A stretch of 64,000 bases of DNA from Pseudomonas saponiphila (GCF_900105185.1 NZ_FNTJ01000001.1:879501-943500); one strand, 5' to 3'; shown: positions 17,379 through 28,126, counted from the stretch's first letter. Numbers and translations: made by a program. Notes: generated by a model not told the origin, from the sequence alone.

Positions 17379-18269
17379 TCAGGGCGCTGGAGGGGCGTGC
17401 CCGGCACTCTGGCGGAAGGCGTTGGGCGTCTGCCCGCTGAGGCGCTTGAAGAAGCGCGAGAAGTAGGTCGGATCGCTGAATCCCAGGTTGTCCGAGAGCT
17501 GGCTGATGCTGATGTTGGTGTAGATCAGGCCGCGCTTGGCTTCCAGCATCAGGCGCTGGTGCAGGATCTGCAGCGCGCTCTGCCCGGCCAGTTCCCGGCA
17601 CAGGGTGTTGAGGTGCACGCTGGACAGGCCGATGCGATGGGCCAGGGATTCCACCGTGGGATGCTCCTGATAATGCCGCTCCACCAGCTTGATGAAGTGC
17701 CCCAGCAGGTGCTGGTTGCGCTCGCCGCGATTGCTCGGCGGGGTGTTCTGCTGGCCACGGCGACTGATCCATACCACCAGCACGTTGACCAGCGAATGCA
17801 ATAGCAGGTCGCGGGCGGCGGCGCTGCCTTCGTACTCATCCATCAGCGCCTTGAACAAGGTATTGAGGCTGTGCCGGTCACGGCCCACCGGATAGCAGGC
17901 GGCGCTGGCCAGTACCGCCAGTGGCGCCCCCAGTTGCGCTTCCAGCTGGGCCACCAGCGGTGCGCCCAGGGTCAGCACGTAACCCTGGATGTTTTCCGAG
18001 AACTGGAAGCCGTGGACCATCAGCGGCGGCACCACCTGGATCGATGCTTCGCGCACGTCCTGGCGCCGTCCCTCGACTTCCACCAGGGCCTGGCCGCGCT
18101 GCACATAGAGCAACTGGTAGAGGTCGGCGTGACGGTGCGGCTTGATCTCCCAATGGTGCAGGCTGCTGCGCTTGGGGATGGATTCGCAGTGCAGCAGGTC
18201 CGGAGTCGGCCAGGCCTGGTTTTCCCCATAGAGCTTGAACACCGGGATGCTGGAGCGACTGGCTTTCAT
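17379..18269 (-). CDS. pobR: AraC-family activator of pobA (PobR)
   Basis: A 296-residue AraC/XylS regulator. The N-terminal cupin domain (about 40-130) includes HWEIKPHRHADLYQLLYVQRG, and the C-terminal double helix-turn-helix includes ISISQLSDNLGFSDPTYFSRFFKRLSGQTPNAFR. It is divergent from pobA with a 192-base shared intergenic region, the arrangement of PobR, which activates p-hydroxybenzoate hydroxylase synthesis in response to 4-hydroxybenzoate. The ATG at 18269 starts the conserved MKASRSSIPVFKLYGE; its ribosome site is weak, and upstream alternatives would run into the promoter. Confidence 0.85.
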   Translation of the reverse strand: MKASRSSIPVFKLYGENQAWPTPDLLHCESIPKRSSLHHWEIKPHRHADLYQLLYVQRGQALVEVEGRRQDVREASIQVVPPLMVHGFQFSENIQGYVLTLGAPLVAQLEAQLGAPLAVLASAACYPVGRDRHSLNTLFKALMDEYEGSAAARDLLLHSLVNVLVVWISRRGQQNTPPSNRGERNQHLLGHFIKLVERHYQEHPTVESLAHRIGLSSVHLNTLCRELAGQSALQILHQRLMLEAKRGLIYTNISISQLSDNLGFSDPTYFSRFFKRLSGQTPNAFRQSAGHAPPAP

Positions 18270-18449
18270 CGGAGGCGACCTGTCTAAACGGGCTGACTGG
18301 AGTGCTCGATAATCGAACGTTGTTTGCAAAAGTGCATTTTTATGGCGGTTTATCACCATTTATTGCGATTTTTGTCGGCAAAAATGCAGGGGTACAACAA
18401 TAACCATAAATTCCGGATTTCGCCTGCGCGGTGACTGGAATGCCCTTGA

Positions 18450-19649
<1,200 letters not shown>

Positions 19650-19656
19650 CCCAGGG

Positions 19657-19695
19657 GCCCTGGCCCCCCCACCCGTGAACAGGGGGGGGCAGGGC
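19657..19695 (+). terminator. GC-rich hairpin after pobA
   Basis: GCCCTG-CCCCCCC pairs with GGGGGGG-CAGGGC, 8 bases after the pobA stop. No T-run follows, so termination here is likely but not canonical. Confidence 0.45.
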
Positions 19696-19750
19696 AGTGT
19701 TCGCCAGCAGATTCGGAACGGAATGTTTAAGACGAGAAATATTCCTGTTT

Positions 19751-19769
19751 ATAAATGATATGCATTAGC
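19751..19769. promoter_or_regulatory. Fur box upstream of the TonB-dependent receptor
   Basis: ATAAATGATATGCATTAGC matches 13 of 19 positions of the Fur consensus GATAATGATAATCATTATC, including both core ATGAT/CATTA halves. It lies about 70 bases upstream of the receptor start and implies iron repression. Confidence 0.7.
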
Positions 19770-19837
19770 GTTAATCTTCGATCCTCTCTCCCTTGATGCA
19801 CCACCAAGGTGCATTGAATCGACAAGGATCGTTTGTC

Positions 19838-21425
19838 ATGAAAGTCAGTTCCTGCCTGTTCAATTCGCTCATGCTCAGCGCCGGTGTCGGCCTGCTGGCC
19901 CCGCTGGTGCAGGCCGGCGAGCGTGTTGAAGAGGCCCAACCAGCGCCGGTGGAACTGGACACCGCGTTCGTTACGGCCAGTGGCGCTGCCACGGACCTTC
20001 GGGATGCGCCAGCCAGTGTCAGCGTCATCACCCGCGAGGAAATCGAGCGCCAGCCAGTCTACGACCTCAACACCCTGCTGCGCCGTGTGCCGGGGGTGAC
20101 CGGAGGTTTCGGACCGGTGGGCGAGCAGTCGAAAATCAAGCTGCGGGGCCTGGACGACAAGTACACGCTGATCCTGGTGGACGGCAAACGGGTCGGCAGC
20201 TCCGCCGACCTGAGCTATCGCCGTGACCTGGCGCGCCAGGACCTGAACTGGATCTCGCCGAACATGATCGAGCGCATCGAGATCGTGCGCGGACCGATGT
20301 CATCGCTGTATGGCTCGGATGCCATGGGCGGGGTGATCAATATCATCACGCGCAAGGTGTCGCGGACCTGGACCGGCTCGGCCAGCACCCACATCACCGT
20401 GCCCAAGGATTCCGACCGCGGCCAGACCACCCAGTACAGCGTGAATGCGACGGGGCCGTTGACCGAGTCCCTGGGCTTGCGCCTGGGCGCCAACGTCACG
20501 CGGCGGGCGGCGGATGAGGTCGAGGCGCGACGCGATGCCCGAGGCGACTTCATGTACGACGACGGCGCTGGCGGCTCCAAGGACCAGAGCATGAATGCGC
20601 TGCTGGACTGGCAGATCAACGAAGAGCAGAGCTTGTCGTTTGAGGCGGTGCATGGCGTTGAGCATTCCTGGTCGTCGAAGAAGACCTTTGGTGATTGGGA
20701 CGAAACCGTAGGTGGCGCCTTCGGCCCCAGCCGCCTGACCCGCGACAGCTACATCCTGTCCCACAGTGGCGACTGGAGTTTCGGCACCTCGAAGCTCGAT
20801 GCCTACCTGAACAGGTACCGCAACGACCTTGAGGTGGGTAAAGCCAACTCCGAAGAGAAGATCGTCGAAGGCAGCCTCAACCTGCCTTTCGAACTGCTGG
20901 TGGACCAGCGCCTGACGCTGGGCGGGCAATGGAAGCGTGAGGAACTGACCAACACCGATACCCTCGGCACTGTGCCGGTGGATTACCGGGGCACGCCGGT
21001 CAGTGGCTCGACCTTGAAGGGTGATTACTCGGCGGCCTTTATCGAGGACGAGCTGTTCCTGCTGGACAACCTGTCACTGACCCTGGGCAACCGTTTCGAC
21101 CACAGCGACAAATACGGCAACCACAACAGCCCACGGGCGTATGTGGTCTATCACCCGCACCCGGACTGGACCGTGCGTGGCGGTGTGTCCAAGGGCTTTC
21201 GTGCGCCGAGCCTGAAGGAGGGCAGTGCGGGAGCGGCGACCGAGTCTGGTGGCCGGGGCTGTGGTTCGTTGCGTCCGTTGGGCTATGTCACTGGCAGTTG
21301 CTGGATGGCGGGCAATCCGAACCTGAGACCGGAAACCAGCACCAACAAGGAAATCGGCGTGTCGTTCGACCATGACGGCTGGGAGGCCGGCCTGACCTAC
21401 TTCCACACCGACTTCACCGACAAGA
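19838..21425 (+). pseudogene. TonB-dependent siderophore receptor, 5' part (interrupted by an IS21-family element)
   Basis: The signal peptide (MKVSSCLFNSLMLSAGVGLLAPLVQA), TonB box/plug region (ELDTAFVTASGAATDLRDAPASVSVITREEIE ... RGPMSSLYGSDAMGGVINIITRK) and most of the beta-barrel of an outer-membrane FepA/CirA-type ferric-siderophore receptor are present. After residue 529 the frame runs into the insertion sequence at ..FTDK. Joining base 21425 to 24074 gives TDKIEYGPLGQ in frame, for a 684-residue protein. A Fur box precedes it. As it stands the last ~155 residues, including the C-terminal barrel strands, are lost, so the receptor is almost certainly non-functional. The siderophore cannot be named. 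Confidence 0.9.
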
Positions 21426-21519
21426 TTGCGGATTTCGGTGAACGTGACCGAGCGTTTCGCTAATACGTGACCGGTGCTTCCACCCCGGTTGCGCGGGTTC
21501 TGGATTGTAATCGCATCGG

Positions 21520-22269
21520 TCACGATGCGGCTTGTTCCTCGGCTTTTTTTCGGCGCAGCGACTCGCCTTTCATCGTCAGTCGGTAGGCGTTGTGCACCAG
21601 GCGGTCGAGGATGGCATCGGCCAGGGTCGGGTCGTTGATCCAGCCGTGCCAGTGCTCGATGGGCAGTTGGCTCGTCAGGATGGTGGAGCGGCTGCCAGCG
21701 CGGTCGTCGATCACCTCCAGCAGGTCATGCCGGGCTCCTTCCTCCAGCGGGGCTAGCGCCCAGTCGTCCAGCACCAGGACGTCGACCTTTGCCAGCTGTT
21801 GCAGGGTACGGCCGAAGCTGCCGTCGCCATGAGCGATGCGCAGTTGTTCCAGCAGGCGCGGGGTGCGCAGGTACAGGGTGCTATAGCCCTGGCGGCAGGC
21901 CTGGTTGCCCAGGGCGCAGGCCAGCCAGGTTTTGCCGGCACCGGTCGGGCCGGTCAGCAGCAGGTTGTGCTGCTGGCGGATCCAGTCGCCACTGGCCAGG
22001 GTGGCGATCAGACGCTCGTCCAGGGCGCGTCCGGTGCGGCGGTCGAGATCTTCCAGGCAGGCGTTGGCGTACTTGAGCTTGGCCTTCTTGCGCAGCCGTA
22101 CCAGGCGCTGGTTGTCACGCCAGGCCAGTTCGCGGTCGAGCAGTAGGCCGAGGCGTTCATCGAAGCTCAGGCTGTGGCTGGCCGGCAGCGTCCATTGCTC
22201 TTCCAGGGCGCGGGCCATGCCGTCCAGGCGTAGCTGGTGCAGTTGATTCAGGGTGTGTTGCGGCATCAT
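21520..22269 (-). CDS. istB: IS21-family ATPase helper IstB
   Basis: A 249-residue AAA+ ATPase that assists target capture by IstA. Walker A is [19 protein letters not shown], Walker B is [14 protein letters not shown], and the C-terminal [17 protein letters not shown] is typical of IstB. The start is one of two adjacent ATGs (22269/22266) behind GGAGCTG. It overlaps the istA 3' end by 113 bases in another frame. Confidence 0.93.
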   Translation of the reverse strand: MMPQHTLNQLHQLRLDGMARALEEQWTLPASHSLSFDERLGLLLDRELAWRDNQRLVRLRKKAKLKYANACLEDLDRRTGRALDERLIATLASGDWIRQQHNLLLTGPTGAGKTWLACALGNQACRQGYSTLYLRTPRLLEQLRIAHGDGSFGRTLQQLAKVDVLVLDDWALAPLEEGARHDLLEVIDDRAGSRSTILTSQLPIEHWHGWINDPTLADAILDRLVHNAYRLTMKGESLRRKKAEEQAAS

Positions 22270-23842
22270 CGAACAGCTCCTGTTGCGGGGGTTGGTAGTA
22301 GTCGGCGCCACGGACGTTCTCGTGGTCGCCGGGTAAGGTCGTTTCGGCGGCACGCTGGGGCAGCGGCTGTTGATCCAGGCCTTGCTGGAGCAGGTTGCGC
22401 ACGCTGCGCCCGGTGAAGGCGCGCAGGTGTACGGCACGTTCGGCAGCGGCTTCCAGGCGTGCATTGCCATAGCGCCGGGCCAGCGAGAGCAGGCCGAGGC
22501 AGGCGCGGTAGCCCATCTCCGGGTGCGGCTTGTGGGTCAGTTGGTGATCGATCAGTTGGCGCGTGTAGGGGCCGATCCGCGCGCCCCAGTCGAGCAGGCG
22601 TTGTGGCGTCCATTCGCGATGCGCCTGGTGCGCCGCGGGCATGTGCTCGCGCTGGGTACTGTAAGCGCCGCGTCGCCCCAGCAGCAGGTGGCTGGCCACC
22701 CGCCGGTTGCCATGCAGCACTTCCAGGGTGTGTGCCGTCAGTCGCACGTCCACGTTCTGCCGGGCCAGGGCGGAGGGCACGCTGTAGAAGCTGCCATTGA
22801 CCTCGATGTGGTAGTCGATGCTGACCTTGCAGCGCTTGAAGGTGGCGACCTCGTAGGGATGCACCGGCAGCGCTCGCAAGGCCGGGCGATCCAGGCGCTC
22901 GAACCAGTCGCGCCGGCAGCCATCGAGCCGCTTGAACGGGCGCCGATTCAGATCCTCCAGCAGCTCGGCGATGGCCTGGTTAAGCGCATGCAGGCTGAAG
23001 AACTGCCGATGGCGCAGCCGCGCCATGATCCAGCGCTCGACCACCTGCACCGCCACCTCGGCCTTGGCCTTGTCCTGAGGCTTGCGTGGCCGTGCCGGCA
23101 GGATCACCGTCTGGTAATGACGCGCGCACTCCAGCGTGGCCCGGTTCAGGCCCGGCTCGTAGCGATCCGGCTGGGCGACCAGGGCGCGCGGATTGTCCGG
23201 CACAACCATTTCCGGCACGCCGCCAAAGTAGGTCAGAGCCTGGCCCAGCGAGGTCAGCCAGTCCACCTGGGTTTCGCCTGGCGTCGCGCAGGCATAGGTG
23301 TAATTCGAGGCGCCCAGGGCGGCGACGAAGATGTGCGCCCGGCGCACTTCGCCGGTGGCCGGGTCGACCACCGGCAGCGTCGGCCCGGCATAGTCGATGA
23401 ATAGCTTCTCGCCCGCACGGTGCAGCTGACGCATCGAACGTTTGAGCGTCTGGGCGTAGCGCCGGTAGTGCTCGACGAACTGGGTGTAGCGGTAGGTCGG
23501 CTGGCCCGCATGCGCGGCGAGATATTCCTCCCACAGCAGCTGCAAGGTCACGCCCTTGCGTCGCAACTCGCGGTGGATGCTCAGCACATCGGGCAGCACT
23601 CGCTCACCGCGCGGCTTGTTCGTCGACGTCGGTGCAAACAAGGCGGCCGCCAGCGCGGCCTCGTCCATGGCCACCAGCGCCGGCCAGTCCAGCCCGGCCA
23701 CCCGCGCCGCCGCGATGTACTTGCTAACCACGCCCTTGGACAGCTGCAAGGCACGGGCAATCTTCTCGTGGGACAAGCCGGCCTCAAACTTGAGGCGCAG
23801 ACATTCTTTGATGTTTCGCATGGCTACTCGCGGCGCCGCCAT
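22157..23842 (-). CDS. istA: IS21-family transposase IstA
   Basis: A 561-residue transposase. The N-terminal helix-turn-helix ([33 protein letters not shown]) is followed by the rve/DDE catalytic core: [13 protein letters not shown] (first Asp), [10 protein letters not shown] (second Asp) and the [15 protein letters not shown] helix with the Glu. The C-terminal ~50 residues are Pro/His-rich and overlap istB, so the frame may be longer than the functional core. Confidence 0.92.
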   Translation of the reverse strand: MAAPRVAMRNIKECLRLKFEAGLSHEKIARALQLSKGVVSKYIAAARVAGLDWPALVAMDEAALAAALFAPTSTNKPRGERVLPDVLSIHRELRRKGVTLQLLWEEYLAAHAGQPTYRYTQFVEHYRRYAQTLKRSMRQLHRAGEKLFIDYAGPTLPVVDPATGEVRRAHIFVAALGASNYTYACATPGETQVDWLTSLGQALTYFGGVPEMVVPDNPRALVAQPDRYEPGLNRATLECARHYQTVILPARPRKPQDKAKAEVAVQVVERWIMARLRHRQFFSLHALNQAIAELLEDLNRRPFKRLDGCRRDWFERLDRPALRALPVHPYEVATFKRCKVSIDYHIEVNGSFYSVPSALARQNVDVRLTAHTLEVLHGNRRVASHLLLGRRGAYSTQREHMPAAHQAHREWTPQRLLDWGARIGPYTRQLIDHQLTHKPHPEMGYRACLGLLSLARRYGNARLEAAAERAVHLRAFTGRSVRNLLQQGLDQQPLPQRAAETTLPGDHENVRGADYYQPPQQELFDDAATHPESTAPATPGRHGPRPGRAMDAAGQPQPELR

Positions 23843-24068
23843 CTTCCTCTCCCGAAATCGGTCGAGGATGGCGGCGCATCAGGTCATGCGCAACGAAGGG
23901 GAAGGCTTTCGCTAAGTCGTGACCGGCGATTTCGGTAAGCCGTGACCACCTGTTTCGGAACAGGCGGAAAATCGGTCACGTTGCTACCGAAATGAGCGGT
24001 CACGCGTTAGCGAAATGACCGGTCACGATCAACCGAAACGGCCGGTCACGGTGCTCCGAAATCCGCAA

Positions 24069-24540
24069 CAAGATCGAATATGGCCCGCTGGGTCAGTATC
24101 AGGGGCGCTGGTGGACCATGCTGGAAAACGTCGACAAGGCCCGCACTCGTGGCTGGGAAGGCACCGCCCGGGTGCCGCTGGGTGCTTCCGTGACCTGGCG
24201 CAGCAACGCCACCTACATGCTGGAAAGCAGGAACCTGAGCACCGGCGAAGATCTGATCAGCTCGCCCAAGCTGTCGGCATTCAGCGCGCTGGACTGGCAG
24301 ATCAACGACCGCGTGAGTACCGAACTGTCGGCGCAGCACGTCGGCAAGCAGCGGGGCATGGGCAATGACTTCGTGCAGTCCTACACCACCTACGACCTGA
24401 CGGCGAACCTGGCGCTGACCAAGTGGCTGACCTTGAACGGTGGGGTACAGAACCTGATGGACAAGGATCTGCGGGACGGATCGACCAACTTCTACGTGCC
24501 CGGTCGGGCGTTCTTTGCGGGGGCGACCACCTATTTCTAG
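24069..24540 (+). pseudogene. TonB-dependent siderophore receptor, 3' part
   Basis: The remaining ~155 codons of the receptor interrupted at 21425. From the second CAAGA copy the frame reads (K)IEYGPLGQYQGRWWTMLENVDKARTRGWEGTARV and ends ..QNLMDKDLRDGS.NFYVPGRAFFAGATTYF, with the terminal aromatic residue needed for barrel assembly. It has no start or ribosome site of its own and is unlikely to be expressed as a useful product. Confidence 0.9.
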
Positions 24541-24565
24541 GGGCGCTGGATAGAGCGGGGGAGTT

Positions 24566-24592
24566 CAGCCCCATTGCGCGGCAATGGGGCTG
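24566..24592. terminator. Bidirectional hairpin after the receptor gene (ancestral receptor/ychF terminator)
   Basis: Perfect 12-bp arms CAGCCCCATTGC and GCAATGGGGCTG with a 3-base loop, 25 bases after the receptor stop and just outside the left island end. There is no T-run. It sits where the convergent receptor and ychF would have met before island insertion. Confidence 0.55.
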
Positions 24593-24601
24593 AGGGGGAT
24601 T

Positions 24602-24611
24602 ACACGTTGAA
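24602..24611. other. Left attachment site core of the island (attL)
   Basis: ACACGTTGAA, identical to 52119-52128. Outside it lies what appears to be the original sequence downstream of ychF. Confidence 0.75.
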
Positions 24612-24671
24612 CAGCGATTGTGACTGCAAGTCATTGAATGAACAGTTCACCATGCTGCTCCATTAAAAAAT

Positions 24672-24710
24672 ATACTCATGTTTGTACTCAAAAAACTCAG
24701 TAGTGAGTAC
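24672..24710. promoter_or_regulatory. Putative integrase arm-type sites, left end
   Basis: ATACTCA (24672-24678), GTACTCA (24684-24690) and the inverted TGAGTAC (24704-24710). Similar boxes sit inside the right end, as expected for arm sites of a tyrosine integrase. The rest of 24612-24748 shows no gene. Confidence 0.55.
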
Positions 24711-24748
24711 GTTCACCCCTGATCTGGCGCCGTTGCGCCGGCTCGGAT

Positions 24749-25972
24749 TCAACTTTCCAGACGCCTGCGACAGGTATCAATGGTGGATTTTATCTGCTGC
24801 GCCAACATCTGCCTGATCGGAACACGCTCAAATCGCTCACCCAATGAGCTTGCCTGCGGCAACATCCGCTCGATGACCTCTTCCGCCCGTTTCCTTGGGA
24901 CGCCACCTTCCTCCGCCAGACGCAATAAATGCCGGCGTTCGATGGCAGCACCTTCGCCGCAAACGTCCAGGTGATGCTGGCCCATCGGGCCTTCGCTGAA
25001 GGTCAGGTCGAATGCCGGAGCCAGACGCCAGCGCCGGTCAGGCCCGAGACGCCAGGCGAAATTCTTGGGGTGGTCGTCACGGTTGTGGAAGAGCACATTG
25101 AAGACGGCTCGCGCGTAGGCTTTCTCCACTTCGCGCTCGTCGCGCGTCAGGAAACGGGTAGCTCGCAGGAAGGCGGTGTAGTCGGTGGCACCGGGCAGGC
25201 GAAAATCCACCTGCAACAATCCAGCCAGACTGTGCACCGGGACGCGTTGCCCACCCTCTCGGTCGAAGCGCGCGACGCCGAAGGCGGCCAGTTCAGGGCC
25301 AAGGTCGAACCAGCGGCTTTCGGGTACATCCAGTCCGCAATCCCGAGCCAACTCGGCATAGAGCTGCTCGATGACGCAGACTTCCTTGTGTTCGTTCTGC
25401 GCCGGGAACTTGACCAGCCACGGACTGCCGGGCGCATCCGGACGGGTGCTGACTTGCCCGGTCGTTGCGTCGTACTGCACCAAGGCCTTGGGCCTGGCCC
25501 CTTGCGGTGAGCCGCCGGTGAGCGCGAGCTCGCGCAGGGCTGCCCCCGCCTCGCCCGCGAGCGCGAGACGGCTTTGCTCGGCCAGCGCCAGCAAGGACCA
25601 GTCGGGCTCCTGGGCAGCGGCGTCGCTTGCCGGAACGAAGCGCAACGCGCCCATGGCGCGCTCACCAATGAAGGCCAGCCGGTCCAGCGGCCCGGGATGG
25701 CGCAAGCCGTGTTGACGGAACAAGCGATCCATCAGCAGCAAACCCCAGCCGTCCGGCAGACTGTCGGCGATCAGGCCCGGAAGGCGATGCAAATGGGTCG
25801 GAAAACTTCCGTAGGCATCCGCACGCAGCTTGAGGTGCAAGGGCGACAGTTCCAAGCCCTGAGACAGAGCTTCGGGAGAATATTCGAAGAGCAGGGATTG
25901 ACCGTCATCGGCTAAGCGTCCCAACGGCCAGTCTTCTCCCCAGCCGCAATAATGCACGGTAAGCAGCTTCAT
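24749..25972 (-). CDS. hipA: HipA-family serine/threonine kinase toxin
   Basis: A 407-residue protein with an N-terminal HipA_N domain (about 1-105; LPGLIADSLPDGWGLLLMDRLF) and a C-terminal kinase domain. SPWLVKFPAQNEHKEVCVIEQLYAELARDCGLDVPES is the ATP-binding strand with its Lys. FNVLFHNRDDHPKNFAWRL carries the catalytic Asp and Asn, and LAPAFDLTF the metal-binding Asp. HipA kinases phosphorylate aminoacyl-tRNA synthetases or other targets and cause growth arrest. The gene overlaps its XRE partner by 4 bases. It is intact and the first gene inside the left island end. Confidence 0.88.
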   Translation of the reverse strand: MKLLTVHYCGWGEDWPLGRLADDGQSLLFEYSPEALSQGLELSPLHLKLRADAYGSFPTHLHRLPGLIADSLPDGWGLLLMDRLFRQHGLRHPGPLDRLAFIGERAMGALRFVPASDAAAQEPDWSLLALAEQSRLALAGEAGAALRELALTGGSPQGARPKALVQYDATTGQVSTRPDAPGSPWLVKFPAQNEHKEVCVIEQLYAELARDCGLDVPESRWFDLGPELAAFGVARFDREGGQRVPVHSLAGLLQVDFRLPGATDYTAFLRATRFLTRDEREVEKAYARAVFNVLFHNRDDHPKNFAWRLGPDRRWRLAPAFDLTFSEGPMGQHHLDVCGEGAAIERRHLLRLAEEGGVPRKRAEEVIERMLPQASSLGERFERVPIRQMLAQQIKSTIDTCRRRLES

Positions 25973-26280
25973 GATGTTCTCTTACGCGGCGCACGCTGGC
26001 GGCGGCTGACAAGGTCCACCTGCTCCATCTGGGCGATGGATTGCCGTTTGAGCACGAAGAGATCGTCCAGCGCCTCCAGCAAGCCAAGTGCCTGCGCAAC
26101 GCGGACCAGCGTTTCCAGCGAGCACTGGCCGTCGCTTTCGAGTTTGCGCAACGCCCCCAGGGACAGTCCGGCCATCTGCGCCAGTTCACGCTGCGTAAGC
26201 GATTGGGCAAGCCGCTGCTCCCGCAGACGAGCACCCAGCGCGTGCAGGATCTCAGCGGGAGTCGAGAGATGAAAAGTCAC
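25969..26280 (-). CDS. hipB: HipB-type XRE antitoxin
   Basis: A 103-residue protein with an XRE helix-turn-helix at about 20-70 (LREQRLAQSLTQRELAQMAGLSLGALRKLESDGQCS). It would bind HipA and repress the operon. The start is GTG at 26280 behind AAGGG; no suitable ATG exists before the HTH. It overlaps hipA (ATGA), so the two are coupled. Confidence 0.85.
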   Translation of the reverse strand: MTFHLSTPAEILHALGARLREQRLAQSLTQRELAQMAGLSLGALRKLESDGQCSLETLVRVAQALGLLEALDDLFVLKRQSIAQMEQVDLVSRRQRAPRKRTS

Positions 26281-26424
26281 TTTTATGACCCTTATCGCGA
26301 AAAAAATTGCGTAAGTGCCATTTTAGTGGACTTTACTTATTCTTGAAAGCAGATGGCTGCGATAGCTGCCGTGAGCGATCATGCGGTGACCATCGTAACG
26401 CTACGATAACGTAGCGTTACGATG

Positions 26425-26664
26425 TTACGGAGCTGGCTCCTGTCCAGCAGCCGGTGCCTCCAGCAGTACTGAAGGCTCCACCCCCAGTGCCTCGGCCAGC
26501 TTGAAGATGTTGAGCAATGCGATGTTGCGCTGCCCACGCTCAACACCCCCCAGATAGCTGCGCGCCAAGCCACTTTCCAGTGCCAGGCGTTCTTGCGACC
26601 ACCCTCTGGTCTTTCTGATTTCTATCAGCTTCAGGCCGAAGCGTAGTCGGGGATCAAGGGCCAT
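26425..26664 (-). CDS. Small XRE-family transcriptional regulator
   Basis: A 79-residue stand-alone helix-turn-helix protein (IRKTRGWSQERLALESGLARSYLGGVERGQRNIALLNIFKLAEALG, about 16-61), of the type found as restriction-modification controller-like or mobile-element repressors. A perfect palindrome (26665-26688) immediately upstream of its start suggests auto-regulation. It is divergent from the operon at 26808, which it may control. Confidence 0.8.
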   Translation of the reverse strand: MALDPRLRFGLKLIEIRKTRGWSQERLALESGLARSYLGGVERGQRNIALLNIFKLAEALGVEPSVLLEAPAAGQEPAP

Positions 26665-26688
26665 ATTTCTCTCTTCTTAAAGAGAAAT
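26665..26688. promoter_or_regulatory. Palindromic operator at the XRE gene start
   Basis: ATTTCTCT (26665-26672) and AGAGAAAT (26681-26688) are exact inverted 8-mers with an 8-base spacer, directly upstream of the XRE start and in the divergent promoter region. A dimeric XRE repressor site is inferred. Confidence 0.6.
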
Positions 26689-26807
26689 GACTCTATGAGT
26701 CCCCCCTCTATAGGGCTACGCCCGATAAGTGCCCGTACTATAAGTGACAATTTAACTCAAGCGCCATAGAATGACCTCTATGAGTAACAAAATGGAGATC
26801 ATGACGT

Positions 26808-27464
26808 ATGGCAAGCGTCTGGAAGACTGCTGGGATGGGAGCGGCTGCGGGGCTTGCTGTTCCAGTGGCTGGGCTTTCAGGTCTCGCTGCCGCTGGTCTT
26901 ACTCTGATTCTTGTACTGGCGATGTTCGGCGTGGGGCCTGCGCGCCTGTCACAGACATCGCTGTGGGGGCTGCTGACCAGTGAGCTGATGCTCTATCTGC
27001 TGATTTCGCTGGCGATCTTCACGTTGTCCTTCCGCTTTCTGGCGCGCTTGCAGGCCCGCTGTCAGGCACTTGTAGCCAAGCTCAACGCTCAGCAGGGGCT
27101 GTCATTCGATGCTGGACATCTCTTGGGCTACCCCGCGCCGGCCTTTCTGGTGTTTGACCGGCAGCATCGCAAACTGGCTGTCTGTTCAGTCGTGGATGAA
27201 GCCTGGCGCATCCACGACTTCTCCTGGCTGCTTGGTTGGCGGATGACCTGGCGCGAGGTCGAGAGCATGGAGATGAACGGCGGTAGCCGTCAGGTCAACG
27301 CCAGCGGCATGAGCGTGCCGACCTTCGAGCGCACGGTACGCGCGAAAGACTTCGCCATCGAGCTGCAAACCGCCGATCCGCAACGACCAGTGCTCAGTTT
27401 TCCCATGAGTCGTCGGGCGGCGGAAACCTGGTGTGCTCGGCTCAATGCCCTCTTCAACGGATGA
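26808..27464 (+). CDS. Membrane protein of unknown function
   Basis: A 218-residue protein with two hydrophobic segments at about 8-45 and 57-78, followed by a cytoplasmic-looking domain of ~140 residues (FLVFDRQHRKLAVCSVVDEAWRIHDFSWLLGWRM..). The C-terminal part suggests a PH-like or DUF4755-like fold, but I do not recognise the family with confidence. GGAG lies 11 bases before the ATG. It is first in a tight operon with a lipoprotein (17 bases apart), a 138-residue protein and a SLOG protein. Confidence 0.65.
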   Translation: MASVWKTAGMGAAAGLAVPVAGLSGLAAAGLTLILVLAMFGVGPARLSQTSLWGLLTSELMLYLLISLAIFTLSFRFLARLQARCQALVAKLNAQQGLSFDAGHLLGYPAPAFLVFDRQHRKLAVCSVVDEAWRIHDFSWLLGWRMTWREVESMEMNGGSRQVNASGMSVPTFERTVRAKDFAIELQTADPQRPVLSFPMSRRAAETWCARLNALFNG

Positions 27465-27481
27465 CCTCGCGAGGAACTGCG

Positions 27482-28126
27482 ATGAAACACTACCGAAGCC
27501 TGTTGCTGCTTCCTTTTCTCTTGACGGGATGTGCCACAACCGACATGCAGGGGGCGCTGGACTCTCTGAATGGACTGGGACACTCCATTGGAACCAGTCT
27601 GTCGCAAGCGGCTACGCCCGCAAGCGCGGCAAACCGCAACAGCTTGCTGGGCACTCCACTGCATAACGCCTTGCGCCAGAGTCTGTCTACCGACGGTCGC
27701 GCCCCAGAGTGGCCCAAGGTGGTGATCAGCAATCTGCAAATTCCGGCTGATCAGATGACGCTGACCCGCAGCCTCACGCTCAAAGCCAGTGATTGCATTC
27801 GCTTTGACGCAGTGCTCTGGCACGACGCCAAGCGCTCAGAGCGCTTCAGCAATCTGTCGCTTTGCGCGCCGGAGCTGCCGAAACAGTCGAACAACTTCGT
27901 GTTGACCTGGAAGAGCTTTTCCATCTCCGGAAAAACCAGCGGCCAGGTTCGCACCGACGGCCCAACCCCGCCGTACAACAAGCTGCCCAGTGACCCGGCG
28001 ATGGAGCGCTGGCTGATGAATCAGTTCGGCCTTTACTATGTCGGTTCACTGTTGACGCTGGTCGGCTATGACCCCAACTTCACGGTCGATGACCGCCGCT
28101 TCTGGATCAGGAACATCAAGGGATGA
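27482..28126 (+). CDS. Predicted lipoprotein of unknown function
   Basis: A 214-residue protein. MKHYRSLLLLPFLLTGC is a lipoprotein signal with lipobox LTGC at Cys17. The mature part has a Ser/Ala-rich linker and a ~130-residue domain beginning WPKVVISNLQIPADQMTL and containing two Cys. A GAGGAA ribosome site precedes the ATG at 27482. The next gene starts within its stop codon (ATGA). Confidence 0.7.
   Translation: MKHYRSLLLLPFLLTGCATTDMQGALDSLNGLGHSIGTSLSQAATPASAANRNSLLGTPLHNALRQSLSTDGRAPEWPKVVISNLQIPADQMTLTRSLTLKASDCIRFDAVLWHDAKRSERFSNLSLCAPELPKQSNNFVLTWKSFSISGKTSGQVRTDGPTPPYNKLPSDPAMERWLMNQFGLYYVGSLLTLVGYDPNFTVDDRRFWIRNIKG

Larger units (their letters stand above)
21426..24068 (-). mobile_element. 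IS21-family insertion sequence with 5-bp target duplication CAAGA
   Basis: The 2643-bp element carries istA and istB on the minus strand. Both ends carry the inverted 13-mer TTGCGGATTTCGG, and CAAGA occurs immediately outside each end (21421-21425 and 24069-24073). Sub-terminal CGTGACC/GGTCACG repeats follow: two at the left end and at least five in 23915-24052 at the right end, the multiple transposase-binding sites typical of the family. Excision in silico restores the receptor frame exactly, which confirms the ends. Confidence 0.95.

Noticed and set aside
15778..17772. 664-codon open frame on the minus strand
   Set aside because: Antisense to the LysR and MFS genes, which have clear motifs; the translation is low-complexity.
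21426..21470. Continuation of the TonB receptor frame for eight codons past the IS junction (GERDRAFR)
   Set aside because: These codons are insertion-sequence DNA; the real continuation is at 24074.
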